Positions 1 to 12,435 are shown, numbered from the stretch's first letter. The stretch: 64,000 nt of DNA from Oscarella lobularis (GCF_947507565.1 NC_089178.1:3534001-3598000), one strand, 5' to 3'. Notes: generated by a model from the letters alone, not told the origin. Numbers and translations are program-made.

Positions 1-2821
1 TGCCCTGAACAGCTACTCCAGGATACGGCATCTTTCCCAGGCTCATGATTTCCCACAGTGTAACTCCATACGACCACTTATATCACAGAGAAACTAAAAC
101 GATTAGTAGAGCGAATCAAGGAAGACTAACCGTATCGGTTTTGATGGTGAAGAGACCATCAACAAGACTCTCCAAAGCACACCAACGAATGGGAATACGT
201 GCTCCCTTTGGATTCATTCGATAATAGTCCTTGTCCTCTTGCAGAGCCCTGGCGAGACCAAAATCGGCGACTTTAATTTTCAAATCCCAGTCTACCCTAT
301 TGATGAAAAGTGTTGAGAAATAGTAGACCTTTAGAAAGGCATACTTACATGCAATTTCGCGCAGCCAAGTCTCGGTGAACGATACTCCTTGCTGACAAAT
401 ATTCCATTCCCTTTGCAACTTGGTAACCAAACTGCACGAGTTCTACAGTTGTCGGAAGGAGACTCTCTTCCTACACAGAATTGACTAAGCAAAACCTTTT
501 CTGTGATCAACTTACTCCTATTGCTGTTTTTATTCTCTTTCCCCTCAGATACGTTCGGAGGTCACCCAGCATCATGTAGGGAAGAACGACCAGCGGAGAG
601 GTGTATCGCACGTTGTCGCTATTTGGTGACCAACAGACGCCAAGTAAGTTCATTACATTCGGATGATTTATATCGGTCATTTGTAGAGCTTCCATTACAA
701 AGCTCTTCATCTCTTTCGCTGGATCAGTAGCCGAATCTAAAATCACTTTGCAATTTAGAAGATTAAATTTGGCGACAAAATACCAATTTTGAGAAATTTG
801 GCGGCAACCGTTTGTGAAGAATCCAAAAGACACCTGTACACTTTACCAAAACTGCCTATAGTACAAATATTTTGAGAATGCAAATAAATGAATTTCTACT
901 AATGCACCTTCGCCAATGACATCTTGAATTTGCAAACGATCAGGACTTATAGCAACTTTTCGAATTTTCTCCTCTGTAGCTGAATCCCAAAAAGACGGAC
1001 AAAGAGGTACGAGAGGAAAGCCTTGATCACTAGGGCAGCTACTTCTTCCAGTCTGAGCATCAGAACTCGCATTTTGAGATTTTCTTCGTTTGCGACGATG
1101 CAACAGAATAATACTTAGAAAAGCAAAAAAAAGAACGACAGCAACAGTAGCAGACGTGTTGATTATTATGGTTTTCGAAGTTGACGTAGCTGGCGAAGTG
1201 GGAGTCTTCAAAATCATACATTGAGAATCCGCGCTAGATAGCAACTGAGCACAGTTCAGCGCTTCGGAAACCATATGAAGAGGAGTGATTGCTTTTTTGG
1301 CGAAAGACGATTGATATATGGCTATTGTCTGTTGATAGCTAGATGCACAGCCGCCTTTGTCTTCAAATGCTGTAAAGCATGCGTCTGAGCTGCATAAAGG
1401 AGAAGGATAGGAGTAGTTCTGAGAGTCTTTTGTCACAGTCAAACAATCAGGATACAGTAAGTGGCAATAGAGAGTGACAAGGGAGCCGGCACATGATGGG
1501 CTTAGAAGCTCACTTAAAGTCTCATTGTTTTCTTGAAAAACTTTAATTGTTTCATTGTTTAAGTAGCTTTGATTGTAGCGAGAATCGACAAAGACGAGAG
1601 AACCGGCACGACTCCCGCGACACACGTCTCCGCCACTGTACATTTCACAAGTGCCATTGACTTGAATAGTATCTAGACAAAAGAATAAGTGAAGTCGAGA
1701 GAAGTGTGCGCCGCTTACCGTCGGCAGAGGTGCAATTACAATTGACCCACATTTGTTCATTGGCAGCGTTCGTCATACACCAAGGTCTGAAATTCCGATA
1801 CTGTAATCCAACCGTCGTGCACTCCGTATATTGTATTCCTTGGTAAGAGAAAGGAAACGCGCATTTTGTCTCACACCGAGTCTTCGCTTTCGATGGAGAG
1901 ACGGCCGAGCTATTAGTCGTCGCCCGGGGGGTCGGCGGCGGCGAAGAAGGTAAACCTAGACACAATTAGGCAAAACGACTTCATATATTGTTTTTGACAT
2001 AGGACACTCACTGGGAAGCACGTCGTAGCAGCTTCCGCTGTCTTGCGAAGGCAAGCCGTCACACTGAAAGTCTCTGAAATCCGTGTGAATAGCGTCAAAC
2101 TTTTTCACCTCTGCTAAAAAAGCAGACGATCCCGACGCGGCGACAAACAGTTGATGACAGAGATGCTGATGCTTGAAAATTCGCTCGCAGCTTTCCTTGC
2201 ACAAACGCGGCATAATCGCCTTTCCCGAACTGTCCGTGTGACAATCGGGCATCATATAGACGCATATACCCTCGATGAGCAACGTCTGGCATCGAGGAGG
2301 AGCCGGAATTGACCCAGTGACTATCGCTAGGCCTCTGACTAGCTCCGACATGAAATGAGTGACTTGACTTTGGCTGTATTCGGGTCTCGCGTCGACGTAA
2401 ATCGTCCGATTGGCGCGAAAAGGCTCGCAGACGCTCGCCAATGTGTCGTTGAAAAGTTCGCATTTGCCCTTGGGCGTTTGCGTTGTAGTTGTAGGTTTGA
2501 TCGCGGTGGGCGATCGATGCGATTGTGACGTAGTCGACGACGAGAAAACGACGAGAAGGTTGACGACTGGAAAATTAGAGAGCACGTAACTAAACTTGGG
2601 ATGCGGATGCCAACTCTGTTCGACTAGCTGCGCCGCATGCAGTGTGGCCACGCGAAGCGTCTATACAGCGAAGCCTGCGCTAAATTTTGGGAGAGGGACA
2701 GTGGGTGGATGTGATGGGAAAAAAGGCGACGCTCGTATCCTCGCAGCGTATTGATTTAATTAATCAGAGGAAGAGATCGCTTTTAGCGCTTACCTACTGC
2801 CATCGCCAACACGCTGACCAT
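1..2821 (-). CDS. RTK-A: Fz-FN2-Fz receptor tyrosine kinase, MET-like kinase (3' end cut by window)
   Basis: Type I membrane receptor kinase. Coding exons read on the minus strand: 2821-2794, 2566-2012, 1955-1719, 1672-908, 855-784, 736-516, 470-349, 296-131, 76-<1; the junctions keep phase. A split signal peptide (MVSVLAMAV joined to [11 protein letters not shown]) leads into a first Fz-type CRD, an FN2 module ([17 protein letters not shown]), a second Fz CRD ([10 protein letters not shown]), a TM near 1110-1180 and a basic stop-transfer. Kinase landmarks are all present: GEGSFGKV across the exon 4/5 junction, VAAK lysine, [17 protein letters not shown], activation-loop YY and WSYGVTLWE. The phrases [20 protein letters not shown] and VAKGMEYL resemble the MET/RON/AXL group. 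The last C-lobe exon lies before base 1. No lesion is seen in the visible part, so this is probably the active member. Ligand is unknown; Fz CRDs bind Wnt-type lipids in other proteins. Confidence 0.85.
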
Positions 2822-3000
2822 TCCGACTACAACAAGAAGATCACTAAAAGCCTCGAAATTTTTAGCCAGACCTTTGGTTGAGAGCGATGAAGGTGAAGCT
2901 GGGGCTAATTAAGTTCCGCCTGCCGAAGTGTATTCAGCGGAGCCTATCCGGGTTAGTGCCTGTCACAACTACATCAACATATGAGGTAATCAGAAAATGA

Positions 3001-6000
3001 TTACACAGCAAGATATCCGTCTGGAAGGTTTGTTCCCAGATAGTCACCAAGCGTTTCGGCGATCTTTTCAAATGATGGTCTCTCTCCAGCTTCTGTCTGC
3101 CAACACTGATTCATAACTTCGTATCTATATAGGTCAGAAACAATTAGCACAAAGTAAAAACAAGACGTTTCCACCTACATTTCTTCTGGACAATTACTGG
3201 GTCTGTCCAACCGATCTCCTCTTTCGAGAAATGAAGCGATGTCCTGAACAGCTACTCCAGGATATGGCATTTTCCCCAGACTCATGATTTCCCACAGTGT
3301 AACTCCATACGACCACTTATATCGCAAAGAAACTAAAACGATTAGTAGAGAGAATCAAGGAAGACTAACCGTATCGGTTTTGATGGTGAAGAGACCATCA
3401 ATAAGACTCTCCACAGCACACCAACGAATGGGAATACGTGCTCCCTTTGGATTCATTCGATAATAGTCCTTGTCCTCTTGCAGCGCCCTGGCCAAACCAA
3501 AATCGGCGACTTTCACTTTTAAATCTCAATCTACCCTATTAATGTAAAGTGTTGAGAAATAGTAGGCCTTTAAATGGGCATACTTACATGCAATTCCTCG
3601 CAGCCAAGTCTCGGTGAACGATACCTCTCGCTGACAAATATTCCATTCCCTTTGCAACTTGATAACCAAACTGCACGAGTTCTACAGTTGTTGGAAGGAG
3701 AGTCAGACTCTGATGCTACACAGAAATTGACTAAACAAACATTTTGCTGTGATCAGCGTACTCCCGTTATCGTTTTGATTCTCTGTCCCCTCAGATACGT
3801 TCGAAGGTCACCCAGCATCATGTAGGGAAGAACGACCAACGGTGAGGTGTATCGCACGTTGTCGCTATTTGGTGACCAGCAGATGCCAAGTAAGTTCATT
3901 ACATTCGGATGATTTAGATCGATCATTCGTAGAGCTTCCATCACAAAGCTCTGCGTCTCTTTTGTCGGATCACTGCCAGGATCTAAAAAGAGATAAACAA
4001 TTCGTGTGATTTGGACGTTCGGTGGAGTGAAAATTACCGATTTTGACAGATTTGGCGGCAACGGTTTGTGAAGAATCCAAAAGACATTTGTACACTTTAC
4101 CAAAACTGCCTAAAGTAGTACAAATATTTTGAGAATGTAAATAAACGAATTTCTACTGCTGCACCTTCGCCAATGATATCTTGAATTTGCAAACGGTCCG
4201 GACTTATAGCAACTTTTCGAATTTTCGCCTCTGTATCTGAATCCCAAAGAGACGGGCGAAGAAGTACGAGAGGAAAACCATTAGGAAAACTACTTCCAGT
4301 CTGAGCATCATAACTTTCATTTTGAGACTTTCTTCGTCTTCTGCACGTGCAAATGACAGCAACAATAACGATGACAACCAGTGCACTAGATGCACAAGAT
4401 GCTACTATGACAATAGGGAAAGGAGAGCCCGTCGCTGTTGGCGTCTTCAGCATCATACATTGAGAATCCGTGCTAGACGGCAATTGAGAACAGTTTGGCG
4501 TATCATAAACCATATGAATAGGTGTGATTGATTTTTTGGCAAAAGACAATTGATTTATGGCTATTGCCTGTTGATAGCTAGAAGCACAGCCGTCCTTATG
4601 TCCAAATGCTGTAAAGCATGCGTCTGAGCATAAAGGAGAAGGATAGGAGTAGTTCTGAGAGCCCTTTGTCACAGTCAAACAATCAGGATACAGTAAGTGG
4701 CAATAGAGAGTGATGAGGGAGTCGTCACATGATGGGCTTAAAAGCTCACTCAAAGTCTCGTTGTTTTCTTGAAACAATTTAATCGTTTCAGCGTGCAAGT
4801 AGCTTTGATTGTAGCGAGAATCGACAAAGACGAGAGAGCCGGCACGACTCCCGCGACACACGTCTCCGCTACTGTACATTTCACAAGTCCCATTGACTTG
4901 AATAGTATCTAGACAAAAGAATAAGTGAAGTCGACAGACGAGTGCGTCGCTTACCGTCCGTAGACGTGCAATTACAATTGACCCACGTTTGTCTATTGGC
5001 AGCGTTCGTCATACACCAAGGTCTGAAATCTCGATACTGTAATCCAACCGTCGTGCACTCCGTATATTGTATTCCTTGATAAGTGAAAGGAAACGCGCAT
5101 TTTGTCTCGCACTGTTGCTTCGCTTTTGATGGAGTGACGGCGGAGCTAGTAGTCGTCGCCTGCGGGGTCGGCGGCTGCAAAGTAGGAAAATCTAAAGAGC
5201 CAAATGACTTCGTTTAATTAAAAAGAATATTATTTTTTGATATCTGATACCTACTCAGAAGCACGTCGTAGCAGCTTCCGCTGTCTTGCGAAGGCAAGCC
5301 GACGCATTGAAAGTCTCTGGAAGCCGCATGAAGAACGTCAAATTTTAGGTTATCCGCTACAACAAGAAACGATCCCGTCGCGACGTCAAACAGGTGACGA
5401 CAGAGATGCTGATGCTTGAAAGTGCGCTCGCAGCTTTCCTTGCACACAAGTGGTATGATCGAACTGTCCGTGCGACAATTGGGCATCAAATAGATGCATA
5501 TCATCTCGATGAGCAACGTCACGCATTGAGGAGGAGCCGAAGCTGAGTTAGTGACTAACGATATGCGTTTGACTAGCTCCGAAACAAAATGAGCGATTTG
5601 AGTTTGATTTCTGGCCGCGTCGACGAAAATTGTCTGATTGGCGCGAAAAGGCTTGCAGACACTCGCCAATTCGTCGTTGAAAAGTTCGCATTTGCTCTTG
5701 GGCGCTTCGTGATCAAGTTGCGTTGTAGTTGTAGGTCCGATCGCGGTGGGTGATCGAGTCGTTGTCGCGATCGTCGGCGTTACCGCCGCGATGACAGGCG
5801 TAATTACAGAAGAGGGAAGACCCCGTGGCGGTTGTGACGTCGTCGTCGTTGACGACGACGACGTCGAGAAAGCGACGAGAAGGTTGACGACTGGAAAAAA
5901 AGAACACGCAACTATACATGGGATCGATGCGGATGTCGACCGAAGTACTGCTCCGGCCGTAGAGCAGTCTAGCCCCCGCGATCGAATTATAAGCCTCTAG

Positions 6001-6249
6001 ACGCGAAGCCTGTCCTGCGCTAGACGTACGAAGAAGGTGACGTGGACTAAAAGCGCCTTCCGCGCGTCTGCTTTTGCGATCCGATCGCGAGTTTCGGAGC
6101 GAGGAATGCGAAGGTCGAGGAGCTAGGAAGTGGGTGTGCTGGGAAAAATGCTGTGCTCATATCCTCGCAGCGGACTTATTCCGTGATTTGATCAGGAGGA
6201 GAGATCGCTTTTCGCGCTTACCTACTGCCGTCGCCAACACGCTGACCAT
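3001..6249 (-). CDS. RTK-B: Fz-FN2-Fz receptor with MET-like kinase, interrupted by an in-frame TGA
   Basis: Paralogue of RTK-A with the same ten-exon plan: 6249-6222, 5890-5255, 5191-4955, 4908-4165, 4109-4038, 3982-3762, 3715-3588, 3535-3370, 3315-3179, 3124-3001. The signal peptide is split in the same way (exon 1 is 28 nt). A Thr-rich linker precedes Fz CRD 1, then come FN2, Fz CRD 2 ([10 protein letters not shown]), TM and kinase. In the exon at 3535-3370 the codon at 3528-3526 is TGA where the paralogues have TGG (Trp), just after HRDLAARNC. The DFG motif and C-lobe would not be made, although the downstream exons keep good frames to the tail PDGYLAV. It may be a young pseudogene, a receptor with a truncated kinase, or carry a sequencing error. 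Ectodomain, TM and splice sites look intact. Confidence 0.8.
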
Positions 6250-6344
6250 CGCAAGACCACAAGTTCACCAGTGTATAGCAGTACACCCAGAGTCTCTAAA
6301 GATAAAATATGGCTCTGGGTACACTACAGGCGTTACGTCACCAA

Positions 6345-8575
6345 TTACACAGCAAGATATCCGTCTGGAAGGTTTGTTCCCAGATAGTCACCAAGCGTTT
6401 CGGCGATCTTTTCAAATGATGGTCTCTCTCCAGCTTCTGTCTGCCAACACTGATTCATAACTTCGTATCTGTATAGCTCAGAAACAATTCGCACAAAGTA
6501 AAACCAAGACGTTTCCACCTACATTTCTTCTGGACAATTACTGGGTCTGTCCAACCGATCTCCTCTTTCGAGAAATGAAGCGATGTCCTGAACAGCTACT
6601 CCAGGATATGGCATTTTCCCCAGGCTCATGATTTCCCACAGTGTAACTCCATACGACCACTTATATCGCAAAGAAACTAAAACGATTAGTAGAGAATTGA
6701 GGAAGACTAACCGTATCGGTTTTGATGGTAAAGAGGCCATCGATAAGACTCTCCAAAGCACACCAACGAATGGGAATACGTGCTCCTTTCGGATTCATTC
6801 GATAATAGTCCTTGTCCTCTTGTAGCGCCCTGGCCAACCCGAAATCGGCGACTTTAATTTTGAAATCCCAGTCTACCCTATTGATGTAAAATATTGAACA
6901 GTAGGCTTATAAATAGGCATACTTAGATGCAGTTTCTCGCAGCCAAGTCTCGGTGCACGATACCTCTCGCTGACAAATATTCCATCCCCTTAGCAACCTG
7001 ATAACCAAACTGCACAAGTTCTACAGTTGTCGGAAGAGAATTCTACACAGGAATTGACTCAACGAACATTTATCTGACCAATGTACTACTACCTCCGTCG
7101 TTGATTCGTTAGTTCCAACAATAGGTTCGTTACTAGAAGTTGTAGTGCCACCAGTGTAGCCGGAAAATGTGACGCCACTCGAAAGCGTTGTCGTTTTGAT
7201 TCTCTTTCCTCTCAGATGCGTTCGGAGGTCACCCAGCATCATGTAGGGAAGAACAACCAATGGTGAGGTGTATCGCACGTTGTCGCTATTTGGCGACCAG
7301 CAGATGCCAAGTAAGTTCATTACATTGGGATGATTTAGGTCGGTCATTCGTAGAGCTTCCATCACAAAGCTCTGCGTCTCTTTGGTTGGATCACTACTCG
7401 GGTCTAAAAAGGGATAAACATTTCGTGATTCGGACGTTTCAGTTGGGTTAGAAAATACCGATTTTGACAGATTTGGCAGCAACCATTTGCGAAGAATCCA
7501 AAAGGCACTTGTACACTTTACCAAAACTGCCTAAAGCGGTACAACAAATATCTTTCGAGAATGTGAATAAATAAATTTCTACTGCTGTACCTTCGCCAAT
7601 GATATCTTGAATTTGCAAACGATCGGGATCTATAGCAACTTTTCGAATTTTCTGCTCTGTCTCTGAATCCCAAAGAGACGGACGAAGAGGTACGAGAGGA
7701 AAGCCTTGATATGCATTAGGACGACTACTTCTTCCAGTCTGAGTATCATAAGTTTCGTTTCGAGATTTTCTTCGTCTTCTGTACGTGCAAATGATTAGAA
7801 TGACGACAAGAATAATGATGATGACCAGTGAACCGGATGCTCCTGATGCCACTATGACAATAGGAAAAGGAGAGTCCGTCTTTTCAGAGCAATTGTCGAG
7901 TGAGCAGTTATTTGGAAGAAAGCTAGGCTGAGATTGAATTGTCGCAGCTTGTGACGACGGCGTTGACGTTGGCGTTGGCGTTGGCGTCGTTGTTGGTAAA
8001 GGAATGTCTGCAAGTCCCACATTGACACAACTTCCGTTTGATTCTTTTACTGTTGGAAACTGACTACAGTCGGGTTGAAAATCGCCCAGGACGCTCGGTT
8101 GAAGTTGTATCGCGGTGAAAATGATTCGTCCATATGCTGCACCGTCAGCATTTCTGGTACAACTTGGACTGCCGTTTATAGTAGCAAAGCAATCTTCGCG
8201 ACATATGGAAAAGCGCTCTACTGAGTGATTTGACACAACCATACAATCCGGGAGGTAAATGTAGCAGATAGTGGCAACAAGAGCTTCTTTGCACTCCAAA
8301 GAAATGCCGTCGAAAATACCGCCTGCTTTCGCTGCCGTGTCGATACTTTTCAACTGTCCTGCAATTTCTTTCTGAGAATATCTCGAATCGCGATCGACAA
8401 ACACCAACTTTCCAGCTCTGGACGAGTTACAGATGCTTTCTCCGCTGTACATCTCACAAGTCGACTTTGAGGAATCGACGACTACCGACAGCTTCGGCTG
8501 TGCCAAAACCGATTGCAACGCCAGGAGAAACAGTACTATGAGCAATGCACCAAGGGGAGAACATAGTCGTCTCAT
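6345..8575 (-). CDS. RTK-C: single-Fz receptor with MET-like kinase, catalytic-exon splice donor lost
   Basis: The start at 8575 gives a signal peptide ([20 protein letters not shown]). One exon (8575-7591) carries a single Fz CRD ([10 protein letters not shown]), a Pro/Thr linker, TM and juxtamembrane segment. FN2 and the second CRD are absent. Kinase exons are 7530-7459, 7403-7093, 7042-6927, 6877-6712, 6659-6523 and 6468-6345. The donor after [11 protein letters not shown] in the paralogues, is CT here (6926-6925); read-through reaches TAA after one more codon. All later exons, ending PDGYLAV, remain open. The exon at 7403-7093 adds a Thr/Ser/Gly-rich insert between the kinase lobes (roughly 7093-7195). 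As drawn, the product would lack DFG and the C-lobe unless an unusual splice rescues it. In-frame extension above 8575 only reads the neighbour's last exon out of frame, so it was not used. Confidence 0.8.
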
Positions 8576-8619
8576 AATGGGCTGAGAGGGCGGGTCTATG
8601 TACAATGGCCCGTATAATA

Positions 8620-8627
8620 TGACGTCA
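8620..8627. promoter_or_regulatory. CRE-like palindrome TGACGTCA upstream of RTK-C
   Basis: An exact TGACGTCA lies about 45 bp upstream of the RTK-C ATG, inside a longer conserved block (CCGTATAAT then TGACGTCA) that recurs upstream of RTK-D, E and F. This octamer is the classical CREB/ATF site in animals. Use here is inferred from position and conservation only. Confidence 0.45.
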
Positions 8628-8684
8628 AGTTCCTGCGCAACATGGTCAAAAGATGAGCAATCGCCAACCGCAATCAGGAAATGA

Positions 8685-10788
8685 TTACACAGAAAGGTAT
8701 CCGTCTGGAATGTTTGTTCCCAGATAGTCAGCAAGCGTTTCGGCGATCTTTTCAAATGATGGTCTCTCTCCTGCTTCTGTCAGCCAACACTGATGCATGA
8801 CTTCGTATCTATATACATGTATGGCTCAGAAATATTAGCTAAGTAATAACAAGACGTTTCCACCTACATTTCTTCTGGACAATTACTGGGTCTGTCCAAC
8901 CGATCTCCTCTTTCGAGAAATGAAGCGATGTCCTGAACAGCTACTCCAGGATACGGCATCTTTCCCAGGCTCATGATTTCCCACAGTGTAACTCCATACG
9001 ACCACTTATATCGCAAAGAAACTAAAACAATTAGTAGAGAGAATCAAGGAAGACTAACCGTATCGGTTTTGATGGTGAAGAGGCCATCAGTAAGACTCTC
9101 CAAAGCACACCAACGAATGGGAATACGTGCTCCCTTTGGATTCATTCGATAATAGTCCTTGTCCTCTTGCAGCGCCCTGGCCAGACCAAAATCAGCAACT
9201 CTAATTTTGAAATCCCAGTCTACCCTATTGATGAAAAGTGTTGAGAAATAGTAGGCCTTTAGAAAGGCATACTTACATGCAATTTCGCGCAGCCAAGTCT
9301 CGGTGCACGATACTTCTCGCTGACAAATATTCCATTCCCTTTGCAACTTGGTAACCAAACTGCACGAGTTCTACAGTTGTCGGAAGAGAATTCTACGCAG
9401 GAATTGACTCAACGAACATCTATCTGACCAATGTACTACCTCCGGAGTTGATTCGTTACTAGAAATTGTAGTACCACCCGAATGTGATGTCGTTTTGATT
9501 CTCTTTCCCCTCAGATGTGTTCGGAGGTCACCCAGCATCATGTAGGGAAGAACGACCAACGGTGAGGTGTATCGCACGTTGTCGCTATTTGGCGACCAGC
9601 AGATGCCAAGTAAGTTCATTACATTGGGATGATTTAAGTCGGTCATTCGTAGAGCTTCCATCACAAAGCTCTGCGTCTCTTTGGTCGGATCACTACCCGG
9701 GTCTAAAAGAAACCAAAAATTGTGATTCGGACGTTTCAGTTGGGTTACAAAATACCGATTTTGACAGATTTGGCAGCAACGGTTTGTGAAGAATCCAAAA
9801 GACACTTGTACACTTTACCAAAACTGCCTAAAGTAGTAACAAGTATTTTGAGAATGTAAATAAATAAATAAATTTCTACTGCTGCACCTTCGCCAATGAT
9901 ATCTTGAATTTGCAAACGATCGGGATCTATAGCAACTTTTCGAATTTTCTTCTCTGTATCTGAATCCCAAAGAGACGGGCGAAGAGGTATGAGAGGAAAG
10001 CCTTGATATGCATTAGGATGACTACTTCTTCCAGTCTGAGTATCATAAGTTTCGTTTCGAGATTTTCTTCGTCTTCTGTACGTGCAAATGATTAGAATAA
10101 CGACAACAATAAGGATGATAACCAATGCGCCAGATGCACCAGATGCCACTATGACAATAGGAAAAGAAGCCTCCGTGTCCGTTTTTTGTGACGACGGCGT
10201 TGGCATCGTTGTTGGTAAAGAAATGTCTGCAAGTCCCTCATTGACACAACTTTCGTTTGATTCTTTCATTGTTGGAAACTGACTACAGTCAGGGGAAAAA
10301 TCGTCCAGGACGCTCGGTCGAAGTTGTATAGCGGTAATGGCAATTAGTCCATATACTCGACCGTCAGCTTTTCTGGGACAACTTTGACTGCCATCGAAAG
10401 CAGCAACGCAGTCTTCGCGACATATGGAGAAGCGCTCTACTGAGCGATTTGACACGATCATACAATTCGGAAAGTAAATGTAGCAGATAGTCGCAACAAG
10501 AGCTTCTTCGCACTCCAAAGAAATGCCGTCGAAAATACTACCTGCTTTCGCTGCCGTGTCGTAGATATTTCTCAAATGTTCGCTAATGTTTTTTTGAGAA
10601 TATTTCGGATCGCGATCGAGAAACACCGACTTTCCAGCTCTGGACGAGTTACAGATGCTTTCTCCGCTATACATCTCACAAGTCGACTTTGAGGAATCGA
10701 CTACTACCGATAGCTTCGGCTGTGCCAAAACCGATTGCAACGCCAGCAGAAACAGTACTATGGGCAATGCACCAAGGGGGGAGAACAT
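8685..10788 (-). CDS. RTK-D: single-Fz receptor tyrosine kinase, MET-like, intact
   Basis: Exons: 10788-9888 (signal peptide [21 protein letters not shown], one Fz CRD, short Pro/Thr linker, TM, juxtamembrane), 9827-9756 ([13 protein letters not shown]), 9702-9440 ([20 protein letters not shown] and a short Ser/Thr insert), 9392-9277 (HRDLAARNC), 9224-9059 ([23 protein letters not shown]), 9004-8868 and 8808-8685. Every donor and acceptor in the kinase region is canonical and no stop was found, so the kinase is expected to be active. The protein ends PDGYLSV; Tyr-hydrophobic-x-Val recalls the MET docking motif and could also be a C-terminal PDZ ligand (inference). The gap to RTK-C is about 110 bp. 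This copy is the left-hand partner of RTK-F in the tandem duplication. Confidence 0.87.
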
Positions 10789-10866
10789 TGTCGTCTCATC
10801 TGATGAGAGGGGCTGAGAGGGCGGGTCTATGTGGTCTACTACAATGGCTCGCAAACCCGTATAATG

Positions 10867-10874
10867 TGACGTCA
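10867..10874. promoter_or_regulatory. CRE-like TGACGTCA upstream of RTK-D
   Basis: Same octamer and flanks as upstream of RTK-C and RTK-F, about 79 bp before the RTK-D ATG. Confidence 0.4.
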
Positions 10875-10921
10875 GATCATGCGTCAAACATACGAAGTAA
10901 AATATTTCCATTCGGCGTGTC

Positions 10922-11123
10922 TTAAAGTTCCTGCAACGTGGTCAAAAGATGAGCAAACGTGGGGCGATCGTTGGGATCGGATCGCCAACACGTCTTCATG
11001 ATATTGTAGAGCGATTCTAAGCGTAGCTCATCTGGCTCCGTCAACGTATCGCCGTTAACAACGGCTTTGACGACTTGTTCGTTCGTCTTACCGTAAAAGG
11101 GCTGCTTACCTAGAGTGCACACT
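10922..11123 (-). pseudogene. Orphan C-lobe fragment of a TRK/ROR-like kinase (copy of the RTK-G 3' end)
   Basis: The reading CTLGKQPFYGKTNEQVV through to the C-terminal TTLQEL and stop matches the last part of RTK-G (14802-15003) almost residue for residue. The match ends abruptly at about 11,123, where MET-like kinase exon sequence begins. There is no upstream kinase of its own class. It is the truncated right edge of the left unit of the tandem duplication. It is out of frame with the adjoining RTK-E exon, so the two do not simply form one kinase. Confidence 0.85.
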
Positions 11124-12435
11124 TAGGGTGTATCGTACGTTGTCGCTATTTGGTGACCAGCAGATGCCAAGTAAGTTCATTACATTGGGATGATTTAGGT
11201 CGGTCATTCGTAGAGCTTCCATCACAAAGCTCTGCGTCTCTTTGGTTGGATCACTACTCGGGTCTAAAAAGGGATAAACATTTCGTGATTCGGACGTTTC
11301 GGTTTTGGTTAGAAAATACCGATTTTGACAGATTTGGCAGCAACCATTTGCGAAGAATCCAAAAGGCACTTGTACACTTTACCAAAACTGCCTAAAGCGG
11401 TACAACAAATGTTTTTGAGAATGTAAATTAATGGATTTCTACTGCTGCACCTTCGCCAATGATATCTTGAATTTGCAAACGATCGGGATCTATAGCAACT
11501 TTTCGAATTTTCTGCTCTGTCTCTGAATCCCAAAGAGACGGGCGAAGAGGTACGAGAGGAAAGCCTTGATATGCATTAGGACGACTACTTCTTGCAGTCT
11601 GAGTATCATAAGTTTCGTTTCGAGATTTTCTTCGTCTTCTGTACGTGCAAATGATTAGAATGACGACAAGAATAATGATGATGACCAGTGCACCGGATGC
11701 TCCTGATGCCACTATGACAATAGGAAAAGGAGAGTCCGTCTTTTCAGAGCAATTGTCGAGTGAGCAGTTATTTGGAAGAAAGCTAGGCTGAGATTGAATT
11801 GTCGCAGCTTGTGACGACGGCGTTGACGTTGGCGTTGGCGTTGGCGTCGTTGTTGGTAAAGGAATGTCTGCAAGTCCCACATTGACACAACTTCCGTTTG
11901 ATTCTTTTACTGTTGGAAACTGACTACAGTCGGGTTGAAAATCGCCCAGGACGCTCGGTTGAAGTTGTATCGCGGTGAAAATGATTCGTCCATATGCTGC
12001 ACCGTCAGCATTTCTGGTACAACTTGGACTGCCGTTTATAGTAGCAAAGCAATCTTCGCGACATATGGAAAAGCGCTCTACTGAGTGATTTGACACAACC
12101 ATACAATCCGGGAGGTAAATGTAGCAGATAGTGGCAACAAGAGCTTCTTTGCACTCCAAAGAAATGCCGTCGAAAATACCGCCTGCTTTCGCTGCCGTGT
12201 CGATACTTTTCAACTGTCCTGCAATTTCTTTCTGAGAATATCTCGAATCGCGATCGACAAACACCAACTTTCCAGCTCTGGACGAGTTACAGATGCTTTC
12301 TCCGCTGTACATCTCACAAGTCGACTTTGAGGAATCGACGACTACCGACAGCTTCGGCTGTGCCAAAACCGATTGCAACGCCAGGAGAAACAGTACTATG
12401 AGCAATGCACCAAGGGGAGAACATAGTCGTCTCAT
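11106..12435 (-). CDS. RTK-E: chimeric, kinase-truncated single-Fz receptor
   Basis: Near-identical duplicate of RTK-C, offset by about 3,860 bp: exon 12435-11451 with signal peptide, Fz CRD, linker, TM and juxtamembrane; exon 11391-11320 with GSFGKVYKC and VAAK; then an exon from 11263 that reads [11 protein letters not shown] and stops matching at the duplication junction near 11,124. Past the junction the frame gives a few new residues (LSVHSR) and a TAA at 11108-11106. The product would be a membrane-anchored Fz CRD with only the start of the kinase N-lobe; hinge, catalytic loop and DFG are missing. Whether it is expressed as a decoy-like receptor or is simply a broken gene cannot be told from sequence. 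Confidence 0.75.

Noticed and set aside
4204-4531. Small ORFs on both strands inside RTK-B exon 4
   Set aside because: Shadows of the TM/juxtamembrane coding exon, which is in phase with its neighbours.
8576-8755. In-frame 60-residue N-terminal extension of RTK-C (and the same at 12,436-12,615 for RTK-E)
   Set aside because: It reads the last exon of the upstream RTK in the wrong frame, and the Met at 8575 (12435) starts a clean signal peptide.
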